From the NCBI GenBank assembly GCA_905250885.1, contig CAJNOQ010001268.1, forward strand, positions 1 to 33,845: a DNA stretch of 33,845 nt, read 5' to 3'. Every line of letters starts with the position of its first letter. The stretch's first letter is position 1. This DNA is from Didymodactylos carnosus. Its lineage: Eukaryota; Rotifera; Eurotatoria; Philodinida; Philodinidae. The notes under the pieces are model-generated. The model was given only the letters and a program-made list of their open reading frames with translations. It had not been told where the DNA came from and searched no databases. The translations under genes were made by a program, and so were the position numbers. Shown one piece after another: positions 12,411 through 22,772 of the stretch.

Positions 12411-12540
12411 CAACCTATAACCTCATCTATAAAAATGTTCACAACCTAAACCTAACCTAACCTACGAAACTCGTAACCTAAATCTAACCTAATCTATTAA
12501 TGTTTTCCGTAACCTTACCTAGGTTAACCTAATAAAACCT
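12411..12540. repeat. Degenerate CCTAA-type tandem repeat
   Basis: Repeated AACCTAAACCTAACCTAACC with drifted units. It resembles the arthropod-type TTAGG telomere unit read on the other strand, but is too degenerate and too internal to be a telomere. It forms the left inner part of the second-level element. Confidence 0.6.
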
Positions 12541-13014
12541 TTTGCAATTTTTTCCCAAAACCTGGTTTCAGAAGCCCAAACTTCAGCTTTGTTCCATATC
12601 GTTATTGCTTTTCATCTAAACACCGTCTGAAAGGTAAATTTATACCAACTAAATCACACATTACATGAATATAGAAATGAATCGGTTGAGTCTTTTATTC
12701 TTTAATGTAATCTTTGGAAAATAGCTTTCTGAATAGAGAGACCCTCTTAAGAGTAGACCAGAATTTCACTTTAGCCTCTCGATGCTATGAAGGTTCTGTT
12801 ATTGTTGTGTATTCGCCATCTATCTTTAGCAAACGTAAGTTTTTTCTCTGACTTCCTTTTTTGATTGTGCTATTTTTCAGTTTAAACTAGAGAACCTCGG
12901 TCTGATTTATCCTCAATCGATAAAATTCCACTCAGGCTACACTTTATTACTCAAAGTGTTGACTGTTTTAAAGTGGTCGTTCAAAATCGACTTTTATCTT
13001 TTAGGTTAAAAATA

Positions 13015-13107
13015 GGTTATCAATGGTGTAACTTACAACCTAACCTATAAAAAGTTTCATAACCTAAACCTAATCTAACCTACAGGTTAGGTTAGGTTTA
13101 ACCTGCA
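13015..13107. repeat. Degenerate CCTAA/TTAGG-type repeat, inverted partner
   Basis: AACCTAACCT-type units followed by the opposite orientation AGGTTAGGTTAGG, making a local palindrome at 13070-13100. It is the counterpart of the block at 12411-12540 within the second-level element. Confidence 0.55.
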
Positions 13108-13707
13108 GGACTCTAAACTCGGCTGCTCCTTACTCGATATATATAGGAGCTGGACACTCTGATGTCAATACAGGCACATGTAAAGACTCGATTGTCTTTC
13201 TACAAGAATCTTATGAGATTTAAAAGACTCTTAAAGACATCTATGTATAATATTGAGCTATATTATGTAACTTATTAGCATAGCAGCGGAATCGACAAAA
13301 CAAATTGATGATTTTGTCGTCAACGAATCTTGCCACTTTAGACAAGAATCTTTAACGAAAAAAGATGAAAAATGAATAAAAAATTAAAAGAAGAATCTTG
13401 TCTGATCTATCAAGACAAAATTGAGGATTCTTGTCTCAAATGGCAAGAGACAAGACTCTTGCAAGAATATCCATAAGAACGTCGACCAGTGAGCTGTCTC
13501 ACACACATAGAAAAAGAAAAAAAAGAATTGCTTTAAGTATGACGTTTTGTTAATCAGTTGAATTCTTTTAAGAATATGTGCTTTTCAAGAGAAAAAGTAA
13601 AAAAGTCCAGAAATCAGAAAGTCAACATTCATTCGGAAAAGAAGCTCAAAAGCGGAAGACTTGGCAAACATTTTGACTACGATACTTTTCAAATCCAGAG
13701 ATCGGTG

Positions 13708-14130
13708 CAGAGTTGTAACCGATTGAAAAAATTGAAATCGGATCGGATCAGTCGATCAGAAATTAGCATGAGATCGGTAAAAAATCGGTGCCCATTTCGT
13801 CGAAAAGTAGTCAGTGTAAAAGTATATACTTCAAAAAATTCAAAGGCGGCCGCAGCGGTGTGCGAGTGAGTTTTCGACGAAACGGAAACTAACCGTCAAA
13901 AGAGAAAATAATAGAGAAAATTTGTTAAAAAACATACTGACTTCCGGTACGAGGTTAAAGTTTTGTACTGACTACAGCTTCATTTAGAAATATTTTCTAC
14001 GTTTTTCATACTTTTTTTGACGGAAAAAAACTCCCCCGGAAAAATATTTTTTTGAAAAATAAATCGTTAAATGTCGGCTGATTGAAAAATTTAATCGGAT
14101 CGGTTACCGGTCGATCCGGTTACAACTCTG
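13708..14130. mobile_element. hAT-like MITE with 8 bp target duplication
   Basis: The ends are CAGAGTTGTAACCG and its exact complement CGGTTACAACTCTG, 14 bp. They are flanked by GATCGGTG (13700-13707) and GGTCGGTG (14131-14138), matching at 7 of 8 positions. An 8 bp duplication with CA...TG termini is the hAT superfamily hallmark. Subterminal DNA has repeated ATCGGATCGG/TCGATC motifs. The element is 423 bp with no transposase. An internal ATCGGTGCCCATTT (about 13785) resembles the right flank. Confidence 0.8.
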
Positions 14131-14464
14131 GGTCGGTGCTCATTTTTTGAAATAACTTTCGCTACAAAAAGAAGATGGAAATCTGGAGTTTTCAGCAAGC
14201 GAAAGTCAGTAAAAGAAAGATGTCTTTTCGCAAGCAAAAGAAATTTTAAAATCCTTTTGGATTTACACAGTTTTGAGTAGATCAGCCTAGTTCTCTAGCG
14301 ACTGAAATGGAAACATAACAGTTTCGTTACCTTAGCAGATGATCTAAAATATCAGTATAGGAGTCAATGGCTTGGTCATCTAACTCTGCTATTGCCACGT
14401 TTTATTACGTTTTGTTTCTCTTAGAATTTTCGAACGGTGAGTTGCCCAGAGTTTAGGAACGTCT

Positions 14465-14615
14465 CGAATGGATGAGAATTTTGAGATGTGCTCGCAATCC
14501 ATACGATCTTTTGTTCAGAAAATATGATAAAAATACAAACACCAACTTGTCAAAATTTATCAGAAAAACGGAATATTTGTATTTTTATCATAGTTTTTTT
14601 AGTAATGTAAAGAAA
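14465..14615. mobile_element. Decayed relative of the 9016-9455 foldback
   Basis: From TTGAGATG through TTCAGAAAATATGATAAAAA to the central TATTTGTATTTTTATCATAG, this stretch aligns with the left inner arm, loop and right inner arm of the 9016 element (about 9158-9270). It has many substitutions and the outer right arm is missing. The 64-codon open frame at 14472-14666 is a by-product. Confidence 0.6.
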
Positions 14616-14882
14616 TGTGAAGTATTTTTTCTCTACGAGTGGCTGAAACCACTTTGTGGAAAATAAACCTATTGAGAGATGAAAAATGACACATACGTAG
14701 TGACTCGGTCATTTCTGTTCAAATTCATATTTGGTCATTTTCTTACAGAGATCGTTTCCCGCCCTTGTTTAATGTTTTTATGCTGATATTGAACAGGCAA
14801 ATTGTAAATATGGGCGAAGAAAGTGAAAATAATTGCTGATCTAATTTAACGAAATTCATTGAAGAAAAGCGATCACAGCTAT

Positions 14883-15881
14883 TCACAAATTGTAGAAGCA
14901 AATTTTCTCATACGTTGAGATAACCAAACAGTTTTGATCAAATAGACCAGCGCTAGTTATATTCGAGTTATACGTAACCGTTTTCTTTGTACTACCAACT
15001 TTGTCAATAATTTCTAGTGTTTTTGTTCCTTTATGAACAATTAACCATTCATCGTGTGGAAGACAAACTAGACATCTGGTCAAAGAACTTTCATCTAAAC
15101 GAACTTGATGTAATATTTCCATTGTTCGGTACTCACGAAGTTCAAACCTCCAATTGTTATTGTTATCTGCTATGGTTAACCCGATATGTCCGTCATTGCT
15201 ACTTGCAAATCGAATTTGTCCGATCCATTCGTTCGTGTTACATGTAAAAGGTGTTTTCCATTGTTTTACTCTTTCCCAATTTCCATTTGAGAGTTTGTAC
15301 TGGTCAACTATCGAGCCCCATCCAAAATAGCTTAATAGTATTGTCTCTTTTGAACATGTACAACTGTACAACGGTATTTTTCCTCTGTTAACAGAAATTT
15401 GTTTGATCTCTTCGATTTTATTCTCTTCTGCATCGAATGTAAATACGTAGTAATCTGCCAAAAGAATAAATTTACTCAAAATGGAAGACCATGTGATATC
15501 ATTAATTTGTCCATGAGTCCATTGAATCTTCTTTCTTAATGCTGTTCGATTTGTCAAGTAGAGTTCACTTGAACGATTTTCAGTATATAAAACTAGGGTG
15601 TCTGCTGTTCCGATTACAGTTGATGATGATAAAACACCTGTCTGATGTCCTAGCCACTGTAATATGCCTGTATTAAAATTAATAAGTGCATTTGGTTGTT
15701 CATTTAATTGATCAAATTTGAGTGCAATAGATGACGCAGATTTTATGTTTAATTGTCGATCTGTTTGAACATGTTCGTTCAACGATTTCATTACGTAATT
15801 TTCTGCCATTGTATTTTTGACTAAACAAAAAGAGGTTGTACAAGAAGATGTTGTAGTGTTAGAACATGCTTTTTTTATCAT
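14883..15881 (-). CDS. Intronless beta-propeller-like protein
   Basis: The 332-residue open frame has no intron. From about residue 50 on it shows spaced hydrophobic strands with aromatic/Asp turns typical of WD40- or NHL-like propeller blades: NDITWSSILSKFILLADYYV, ILLSYFGWGSIVDQYKL, WIGQIRFASSNDGHIGLTI, DEWLIVHKGTKTLEII and CLVISTYEKICFYNL. These give at least five blade-like units, suggesting a protein-interaction scaffold. No catalytic motif, signal peptide or membrane segment is seen; the first ~45 residues are Ser/Thr/Cys-rich and look disordered. I chose the first ATG, but Met25 (15809) is an alternative. A 1.67 kb inverted-repeat element starts 4 bp upstream of the ATG, so promoter and 5' exons may be displaced. 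Similar propellers follow B-box domains in some large animal families; that domain is not visible here, so this may be a truncated gene. Specific function unknown. Confidence 0.65.
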   Translation of the reverse strand: MIKKACSNTTTSSCTTSFCLVKNTMAENYVMKSLNEHVQTDRQLNIKSASSIALKFDQLNEQPNALINFNTGILQWLGHQTGVLSSSTVIGTADTLVLYTENRSSELYLTNRTALRKKIQWTHGQINDITWSSILSKFILLADYYVFTFDAEENKIEEIKQISVNRGKIPLYSCTCSKETILLSYFGWGSIVDQYKLSNGNWERVKQWKTPFTCNTNEWIGQIRFASSNDGHIGLTIADNNNNWRFELREYRTMEILHQVRLDESSLTRCLVCLPHDEWLIVHKGTKTLEIIDKVGSTKKTVTYNSNITSAGLFDQNCLVISTYEKICFYNL

Positions 15882-15885
15882 CTTC

Positions 15886-17559
15886 TTGCTCCCGAGACAA
15901 CCGCTCTGATGTACACTTATTAGAAATTTATGGTTTTTTCTTCTAATATATAATTCACGTCATGTTGCATCATTTCATACAACGTCAGGAAGATTCTTCG
16001 TTCACTCTAATTAGGCCTAGGTCCAAAACAACTGACGTTTAATAGAGCATAAATAGTTTGTTAACGAAATGGCTAACAACAGGGTTTCAACAGACTTTTA
16101 ATTGTGAAAAAATGGTCAGTTAACAGGCACCATTTATTGCCTAAAAACAAGCAATTAATTGTGTGTTAGTAAGGCTCAGAATTAGATAATCATTAAATGA
16201 CATTTTATTGTCTGTTTTATGACCGTTACATAAACAGACAAAAATGGGTATTTTTAACATTTACCGTTTAATTCATCCTTTTGTTTCGCTGACCTTCCTA
16301 ATATAGATCTCACGTTGTTTTCGCATAGAAAACGTAGAGTTTTGTTCTTCCTCGACTACAAAGATCATCGAAACTTGTGTTGAAGAAATAGCTACTGCTT
16401 CTAGGGCTGGTGTCAGTGATGGCACCGATCATACCTCGTCAACTGAAAATATTCAAAAATTTGAAAAGTCATTTATTTCATGGTAGTGATTAGAAAGAAA
16501 TTACTCATGATCAACAGTCGGATCCTTTTGTTTCTTTCTGCACTCCGTTCTTCCGTTCTTTACTCAGATATAAAAAACAATGATTTCTACGAAAGAACTT
16601 GCCGGTTTATTTTGATTTTTTACTAAAATTACTGATATAGTCATTATTTAAGACATTCGCCTGGACCTGTACAACCGAACTATCCTTGAAAATAAACTGC
16701 TAACGGAAGTAAGACGAATACATCCGTCTAACCAAGAACGAACTTTACCTGCCTTATTTTAAGGTCGATTACTTTTTGTTGAACACAACGCCCTTGTTTT
16801 GTGAAAACTTTCAGGGCTTTCCTTCGTCAGAAGGAGAAACGAAGTTTTACGTTAAAGGGGTTTTTTGGTCAAAATGGCTGTTTTTGCACTTTCTGTTACC
16901 CGTCCCAGTTACAAGAGATCGAACGAACAGGACACGAATAGCGTAGTGTCTCGTAACTGACTGTTTTGTCTTTTTCTCTCGTTAGTATCAGCCTCATCAT
17001 CTAACATATCAACGAGAACAGCTTACTGGTCGTTAAAAGTAGTTATCGAAATAAAGGTGTATTCATGCTAGAGCCGGAATTGGATATTTCTTCAGGCTTA
17101 GTTTAAGGGGAACGATAGGTAGACTAATGAGTACTGATTATATATTTGTGCGTGTATCTAGCAAGCAAGTGTTCACGTTTTGCTCCCTACGGCAACTCTG
17201 ACAAGCTTTTGTTTTTGGACTGTAAAAAGAGACAGTGAGATCCGAATTAAGACCGATTATTGGATAAATTAAAAGCCTGAGTGTTTCAAGTAGAGTATGC
17301 TACGGAAAGGACTGTTGAAAAGTTGGATTCCCGTGAATGGCTAATGAATTCAGTCACCATTGAGGGTGATGCGTTTTGGAATCTCAGATACTCGCATGTA
17401 ATTGCTATCATCTCGCCTACACTCATAATATTCGAAGGACAGAAAAAGCTGGAACATAGTCTCATGGTAAATGATACAACATGGCATGAAATTATACATT
17501 AGAAGAAGAAAACAGAAATTTCTAATAAGTGTATATCCGAGCAGTTGACTCGGGAGCAA
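15886..17559. mobile_element. 1.67 kb element with 44 bp terminal inverted repeats
   Basis: The left end, starting TTGCTCCCGAG and running to AGAAATTT (15886-15929), is repeated inverted at the right end (17516-17559) with about 4 mismatches in 44. The interior has no long ORF; the 73-codon frame at 17281-17502 is not recognised. It is probably a non-autonomous DNA transposon. The target duplication is unclear: ATCAT occurs near both ends but not directly adjacent. The left end lies 4 bp upstream of the propeller gene ATG. Confidence 0.65.
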
Positions 17560-19769
17560 AATCATAAAAAATCATGATCGAACATTACAATATCTTGTAC
17601 AAACTCTCTTTTATCGTTGCAGAGAAATTTAATTTTTTTATAATAAAAATAGATTTTCTATTAGAACAATGCAATTTGCTATTCTGTTGATTTAAAATTG
17701 TGTATATTTTACCTTTATGAGTGTAACGCGTACTTTACTTTTCACTTGTTCGCGATGAAACAAACTTGAAATAGAACATTGAAAGATTTATCTAACACAG
17801 GTAATAGTAAATGAAAGTGATAAGAAAATAATTACTTCTGAATTTTTAAGGGCTAATATCATCTTTCTCCTCGTCTTGATTTGTTCTGGATACATCACAT
17901 GCTCTATTTTATATTATTTATTTTTTTATTTGCAACCACTGGCGACCTTGAAGGATGCTATTACTACGGAATCTATCCCAAATACTAAAAAAACGACGAG
18001 TTAATAAATAGAGAAAATACCCATCCAATGCAACAAAGGCTTCACACTGATATAAAATTCTATAACAATACAAATCGATCTAGCAGATGCAGGGCTGTAG
18101 CCGTCCATGTAGATTTAACAAGCAATCAGCAATTAAAACATTTTCAAAGAATCACTTTTGACCGGCAAAGATTTGTGAAATCAAACTGTTTATCAATCAT
18201 CATCAAAAAATTCCTACCTATTTATATCTTCTAATCCAAAAGGATGGCTAGAAATCGTTTTCGCTATTTATCGCCAACATTTCTTTTACGCTTAACTCTT
18301 CCATTACAAGTTCGAAGAGCCTCGTCAACCCTGAAGAACGTATACTCCTTCTGCTAAACTATCTCAATACCCGGAGTGGAATTAGTGATTTTCTATCTAT
18401 TTTGAAAGCATATTTGATCTAAATAGTATATATCACTATATGGTTGTTTAGGACTGTGGTTAAACAATTTGAGTCGCTTTTAAAAACGGGCTATATGTTT
18501 TTTGACTGAGATCACCGCTAAGTGAACGGAGGCGAAGGCTTATGCAAACATGGAAAGTTTTTGAAAATATTGAAATGAAAAATGCCCCTGATCGTTCTCC
18601 TTCTTTAATGAACGAAACACAATAAATATTCACTGAGTTAAAATTCTCAATCATTCTCTTGGAGCAGAAATGAGTTTAAAAACAAAATAACAGAGTAAAC
18701 AACCATTGAAAATATCGTCTCTATTCCGGTTGTATAAATAAATAAATAAATTCAAATTTGCAAAGGTATCCAGTGAACAGGAAATAGACCGTTTTTGTGT
18801 CACTCTCATCAGAATAAGAAACAGAGCGAGTTACAGTGCCTGACTAATGTGTGCTTAAAAGGATGAAATATACGTTCGATTACAGTCAGTAAAAGATATT
18901 TCATGTTTCAATTCCAGACAGTATCAAGACCTTTTTCTCATACAAAGGCAAGTCGATAATATCTAACTCCATTCATCTTGACTCAGTTCTCTAACTGTTT
19001 ATATCACGATTAGTTTTGAATCAGAAGGCGAGAAACGAGCTAATATTAGAAAGGAAAAATACACAGTTGATTGTAATTAATATATTTCCATGTCATATGA
19101 GTACGTCAACATCGCTGATACTGTTCGAGTTGGATATCACATATCAACTTGTCCTGTTTCTTCATGGCTGGAAGGATCTCTCTCATACAGATTCAGGAAC
19201 CTCCAAACAAGAAGATTAAAAGCGAAAGTTTGAACGCCGCTTTTTTCTGTCTAGGATATATTTTGTTAGTTTAAAACAGTTTTTTTTTATACTTTTCTTT
19301 TACAGTGGAAGAAAGATCAGGAACTTTCTAATGCTGAAATAGTGAAGTAGGCAGTGACTGGAATAATTATCGAAGGAAAGTAACTAGATCAACATTGTGG
19401 CTCACATTACATAGCTCGCCAACTAGTAGCCGTGGAAAACAAGGACAGAGAAGAAGTTTCCAAGCGCTGCATTCAGCTATACACAATGAAATGCTTTCTA
19501 TACAAACTAATAAATAAAGCACTGAGAGAAAATGACGCGAATAAAATAAACACACTCGGCCCATTTTGCTACATTTTGTTCACACAAATACGAAACATAC
19601 AGCGAAACTCTATCGAGGTGTAAACATTGTTATGTAGTAAAACTATCTTGATTAATTTTCTAACTTGTTCACTTTATTCAGTAACAAATTACGATGTTAT
19701 ACATTTGCAAAAATACAGCTGTATATACATATCAACGAAAGTCCGAGAAAGGATTAGAAAAGGATCTAA
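17560..19769. other. Long intergenic stretch, no gene recognised
   Basis: Both strands give only open frames of up to ~93 codons without motifs. A short AAAT tetranucleotide run lies at 18737-18752. No inverted-repeat edges or RNA genes were identified. Confidence 0.4.
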
Positions 19770-19942
19770 TGACGTCAGAAGAACTGGTCAGAACATGACA
19801 TTATTAGGTCATGACGTACAAAGAAGAATAGGAAAGAATATGTCATTTACTACTGACCGGACTAATGACGTCAGTAGAACAAGATATAACATGACGTCAG
19901 AGGAATAAGAAAGAAGAATAAACATATGATCTCTATACGTCA
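19770..19942. promoter_or_regulatory. Cluster of CRE-type TGACGTCA palindromes
   Basis: Perfect TGACGTCA octamers occur at 19770-19777, 19866-19873 and 19892-19899. One-sided versions occur at 19812-19819 (TGACGTAC) and 19936-19942 (TACGTCA). TGACGTCA is the CREB/ATF family binding site. The surrounding sequence is loosely repeated with a ~96 bp offset (AATGACGTCAGAAGAAC versus AATGACGTCAGTAGAAC). It could be an enhancer or a decayed tandem repeat. No recognised gene lies close by. Confidence 0.4.
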
Positions 19943-20596
19943 TCATATCATAACATGTGATATGAACAAAATCGAATACAGTAAAGTATCTCGCGTAAGA
20001 AAAGAACTATTACTTAACAGCTCCTAACACACCTCCCATGGTACAAGATGAAGCGTCCTCGCTCATCTTTACAGCCAAACAAAACAGAAAACAAAAACGA
20101 AACAATGAATAAAAAATATCGTAACTAAAAGTGATTCAGGAAAAGATTGTTTTTCTTTTCTATTTTTAACAACAATGAATCCACAGTATCGTATGATACC
20201 TTTGTAGATCACAGTGATCTAAGATAAATGTTGTTAAATATTGATGTTGCAATTTTCAAATCTTAAATGTATGCATCTGATAAAAATCGATCAGAAGCTG
20301 TCACCATCTGACCATATGAGTTTGTCCAACCATGATGCCTTAGCGGAACTAGAACAAACCTAAAAAGGTTTGAGTTTCTGAGCCTCTTTTCTCGAGCTAT
20401 GGTCGTTTTACTGATATTTTTACCTAATGCATGGCACTTCTAGAAACGGCAAATGATCGAATTTTGAGCTAAAGTTGCGTGCATAACTAGGTGTAATCAT
20501 CCTTAAAATAATTCCAAAGTATCAGTCAAAATGGATGTTCTCTTCCAGACTTACTACACTTTCAACAAATCTTGATTTTTTTAAAAATTTTGTATA
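19943..20596. other. Intergenic, no gene recognised
   Basis: No coding signal. AATCATCCTTAAAAT (about 20496) repeats a string also found near 11083. Confidence 0.35.
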
Positions 20597-20760
20597 TACA
20601 GTATAACTTCCCTGAGTGGGTATCTCTGTAAAGTGAGCAGTAGTCGTTGGACCGCTCGATCGCTTTTTGCTGGAAATAAACCGCTCTAAATTAGCACCTC
20701 CGTTAAGTGGGCAGTTGAGAGTCTGGTTGTGAGTTGAACGAGAAAGCAACTTCCCCGAAG
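20597..20760. mobile_element. Candidate pogo/Tigger-like transposon end
   Basis: TA then CAGTATAACTTCCCTGAGTG (20599-20618) and following copies of a GTAAAGTGAGCAG / GTTAAGTGGGCAG word resemble the ends of pogo/Tigger-type elements, whose ends often contain repeated TTAAGTGG-like words after CAGT. I did not find the matching opposite end, so this may be a solo end or a chance match. Confidence 0.35.
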
Positions 20761-21115
20761 GAATCAGTCGCCGCGACTCGTTTCGATCTTGCTGAAGAGT
20801 CTGATCAGGTGGTTTCATTTCACAAAAGAGGAATTTGTGTGTCCGTCAGTTCATCCACGCGTAGGATCCATGAATGGTAATAATCAGCTGTGTCGTCACT
20901 CTCTGGAACGAGAGTTTATACACAGTCAGCTCGATCACTCACTTCGCCTAAACGTAGACGAACATATCCCAACGGGAGACCATGGCTGATATAGCCAATT
21001 CAATCCCTTGAAAGGGACGGCGGATCGGGAGAAATTTGTATCCGTCATGTGCGACTAATTCACATAGAATCCATATATAAATTAATTTTCACTTTTGACT
21101 TTGAAAGGATTCATG

Positions 21116-21272
21116 CCAGGGTTCGAAACAGGCCGACCCTTTTGAGGCCTAGTCTGCTTGCGTCAGACCTGTAATGTTTTGATTTGCCTGGGCCTGTCGA
21201 TATATTTCCTGGGCCTTGCCTGTCTGCCTGCTTACCATTACTCTCGGCCTAGCCTGGTCTGTGGAAACCTGG
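21116..21272. mobile_element. Short GC-rich element with weak inverted ends
   Basis: Begins CCAGGGTTCGAAACAGGCC and ends with the roughly complementary GGCCTAGCCTGGTCTG...ACCTGG. The interior is full of GGCCT and CCTGGGCC words, unlike its AT-rich surroundings. The CAGGGTTCGAAAC terminus resembles hAT MITE ends, but no 8 bp duplication is visible. Confidence 0.4.
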
Positions 21273-21639
21273 TAATTCTTTTAATAAATAAAATATACAA
21301 ATAATAGTAACATAAGATGAAAAGAAAAGTGACAGATAACTAAACAATATATCTAAGTAAAAAGACTTTGCCTCTTTTGAGATCTGCAATATATTGTTCG
21401 ATACGACAAAAGATTTCGTGATTTGCGCCTCGGATACATTTGGTTCTCCTATTCTAGAATCTGAATATATTTATTCTGGAAGTTTCCATTTTTCTGAAAG
21501 GTCATTCTTTAGAATCACAGAAAGTTGACGTGGCCTTAAAAGTCCATCTGCGACCATCTTGCTTTTTTTCTGCCGACCGGGAAATCTCAAACGCTTTGTG
21601 GAAGTAGGACACCAAAGTCTGAAATGCCCAAGAAGAAGT

Positions 21640-22772
21640 CGGCTTGGGTCCAAAAGTAGATCAAAACTGACCTTCTCGCAATACCTACCCGCAGACAAGC
21701 TTCACCATCAACGTTAATCAGACGAAGTTTGAGCACCGGATCGTTGTTCATGAGCAGCAGTAAGGTGGACACACAGAAAAGCACGGTGATTGAATGACGG
21801 ATAAACAACAGATGAAGACGATCAGTGTTCAACACGTCTGATTTTGAGTGACAAATATTGCGATGACTGATCGTAACCCAACCAGTTGCTCGACGGGTAC
21901 TTCGAGTGCTCGGAAATATGCTTCCGACTCCGGCCTTTCCCGAGGGCTCGAGCCCTCGGAAAATGGCACTTCGGATCCTCGATATAAGCTTTTGAGGGGT
22001 ATTTCCGAACCCTTGTCGGGCTCCAGGGACTTCCGAACCCTTGTCGAGCGAGGACTCGTAAGTTCCGAATATCTCTATTCGACGGCTCGAAATTTTTCTC
22101 GAGGCCTCGCTACCTATCTGAAATCCGAGGGCTCGAAATCCATACCCCACAAAAGCTTATGTCGAGGGTCCGAAGTGCCGTTTTCCGAGGAGTCTAGCCC
22201 TCAGCGAGAGCCTATTTTCGAGTACGCGCCGCAGCCCTCGAACGACTTTTTTCATCTGCATGGGAATGGCTTTCGACTTTCCGGTTGAACCCGAAGTACA
22301 GATGATACAGGTGGCCGAATTTGCACCGATGTTCACTGAGAGATCGCCATCTGCAGCGATCGCCTGATCTCCGCTCAAAGTCTGAATGTTGAGAGCCAGC
22401 GGATGATTGATAGGAATTCGGGAATCGACCAGGAGAAGCACAGCCTCGACGTCTGAGTCCGCTCACACGCTTGTAGGATATCCGCATAGGATGGGGCATA
22501 GCTAGCACTCGTCATCAAGACGGCGATAATTGTCGCGCTCAACTGAGGCAAACGAGAAAGCCAAATGCCCACAATACTACCCGGGCCAATTTGTCTTGTC
22601 TCACGTAGTGCCATTTGCAAAGCTTGTTGATGTAGTTGACAATAGGTGATCTCCTCATCCTGCCAACGAAGAGCCACTTTATTCGGGTAGCGTGTGGCCG
22701 TTAGGAGAAAGCTATCGTGGAGAACTCGTCCTTCAGCAGATCAGGCCGTTCTGGGTCCGAAAGCGTCGTCAT
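21640..22772 (-). pseudogene. NRPS-like adenylation (AMP-binding) domain pseudogene
   Basis: Minus-strand fragments in changing frames reconstruct the first part of an AMP-forming adenylation domain, which activates amino or related acids as adenylates. In order: MTTLSDPERPDLL from the ATG at 22772; then, after a frameshift, GRVLHDSFLLTATRYPNKVA and LRWQDEEITYCQLHQQAL; IGPGSIVGIWLSRLPQL (about 22590-22540); after another frameshift near 22450, VLLLVDSRIPINHPLAL; the core A3 loop CTSGSTGKSKAIPM (about 22300-22265). A 362 bp foldback interrupts the gene here (22246-21885). Then TISHRNI and, after an apparent deletion, LKLRLINVDGEACL (about 21735-21700), matching the family's later GGEA region. 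Downstream ATP-binding motifs and any carrier domain are missing. CTTTTAG just before the ATG looks like a splice acceptor. Bdelloid rotifers are known for horizontally acquired NRPS genes; origin here is inferred, not shown. Confidence 0.75.
21885..22246. mobile_element. Foldback element inside the adenylation pseudogene
   Basis: The arms share GGAAAATGGCACTTCGGATC / CATAAGCTTTTG..GGGGTA type sequence: about 21949-22002 pairs with about 22146-22200. The ends (GTTGCTCGA, and TCGAACGAC as complement) are more diverged. The interior is dense in CGAGGGCTCGAA-like palindromic words and much richer in GC than its surroundings. It sits between the codons for PMQMKK and TISHRN. Open frames crossing it (21848-22288 +, 21587-22150 -) are artefacts. 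Confidence 0.7.

Larger units (their letters stand above)
11691..13145. mobile_element. Second-level inverted-repeat element
   Basis: The arms are 11691-11717 (ending GAGCAGCCGAG) and 13118-13145 (starting CTCGGCTGCTC). The same palindrome resumes on the inner side as GAGTCCTGCAGGTTA (12386-12400) against TAACCTGCAGGACTC (about 13099-13113). The break in the left arm is filled by the third-level element. The interior is rich in AACCTAACCT-type sequence. Confidence 0.65.
11491..13491. mobile_element. Outer 2.0 kb element with ~65 bp terminal inverted repeats
   Basis: The left end begins CACTGGTCGACGTTCTT and the right end closes with the complement AAGAACGTCGACCAGTG. Similarity continues about 65 bp inward with mismatches. 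Subterminal DNA at both ends is full of AAGAATCTTG-like repeats. It carries no transposase ORF and contains two further inverted-repeat layers (11691-13145 and 11716-12377). No clear target duplication was found. Confidence 0.75.

Noticed and set aside
15017-15247. 76-codon plus-strand frame
   Set aside because: Antisense shadow of the beta-propeller coding sequence.
17281-17502. 73-codon frame as a gene in the 15886-17559 element
   Set aside because: No family resemblance, no transposase signature, and an overlapping open frame of similar length on the other strand.
21116-21140. tRNA T-arm-like GGTTCGAAAC
   Set aside because: The flanking bases do not form the T-stem and no acceptor or anticodon stem can be built; it fits a short transposon-like end better.
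21587-22288. Long open frames on both strands (187 and 146 codons)
   Set aside because: They run through the palindromic CGAGGGCTCGA-rich element; only the parts outside it match an adenylation domain.
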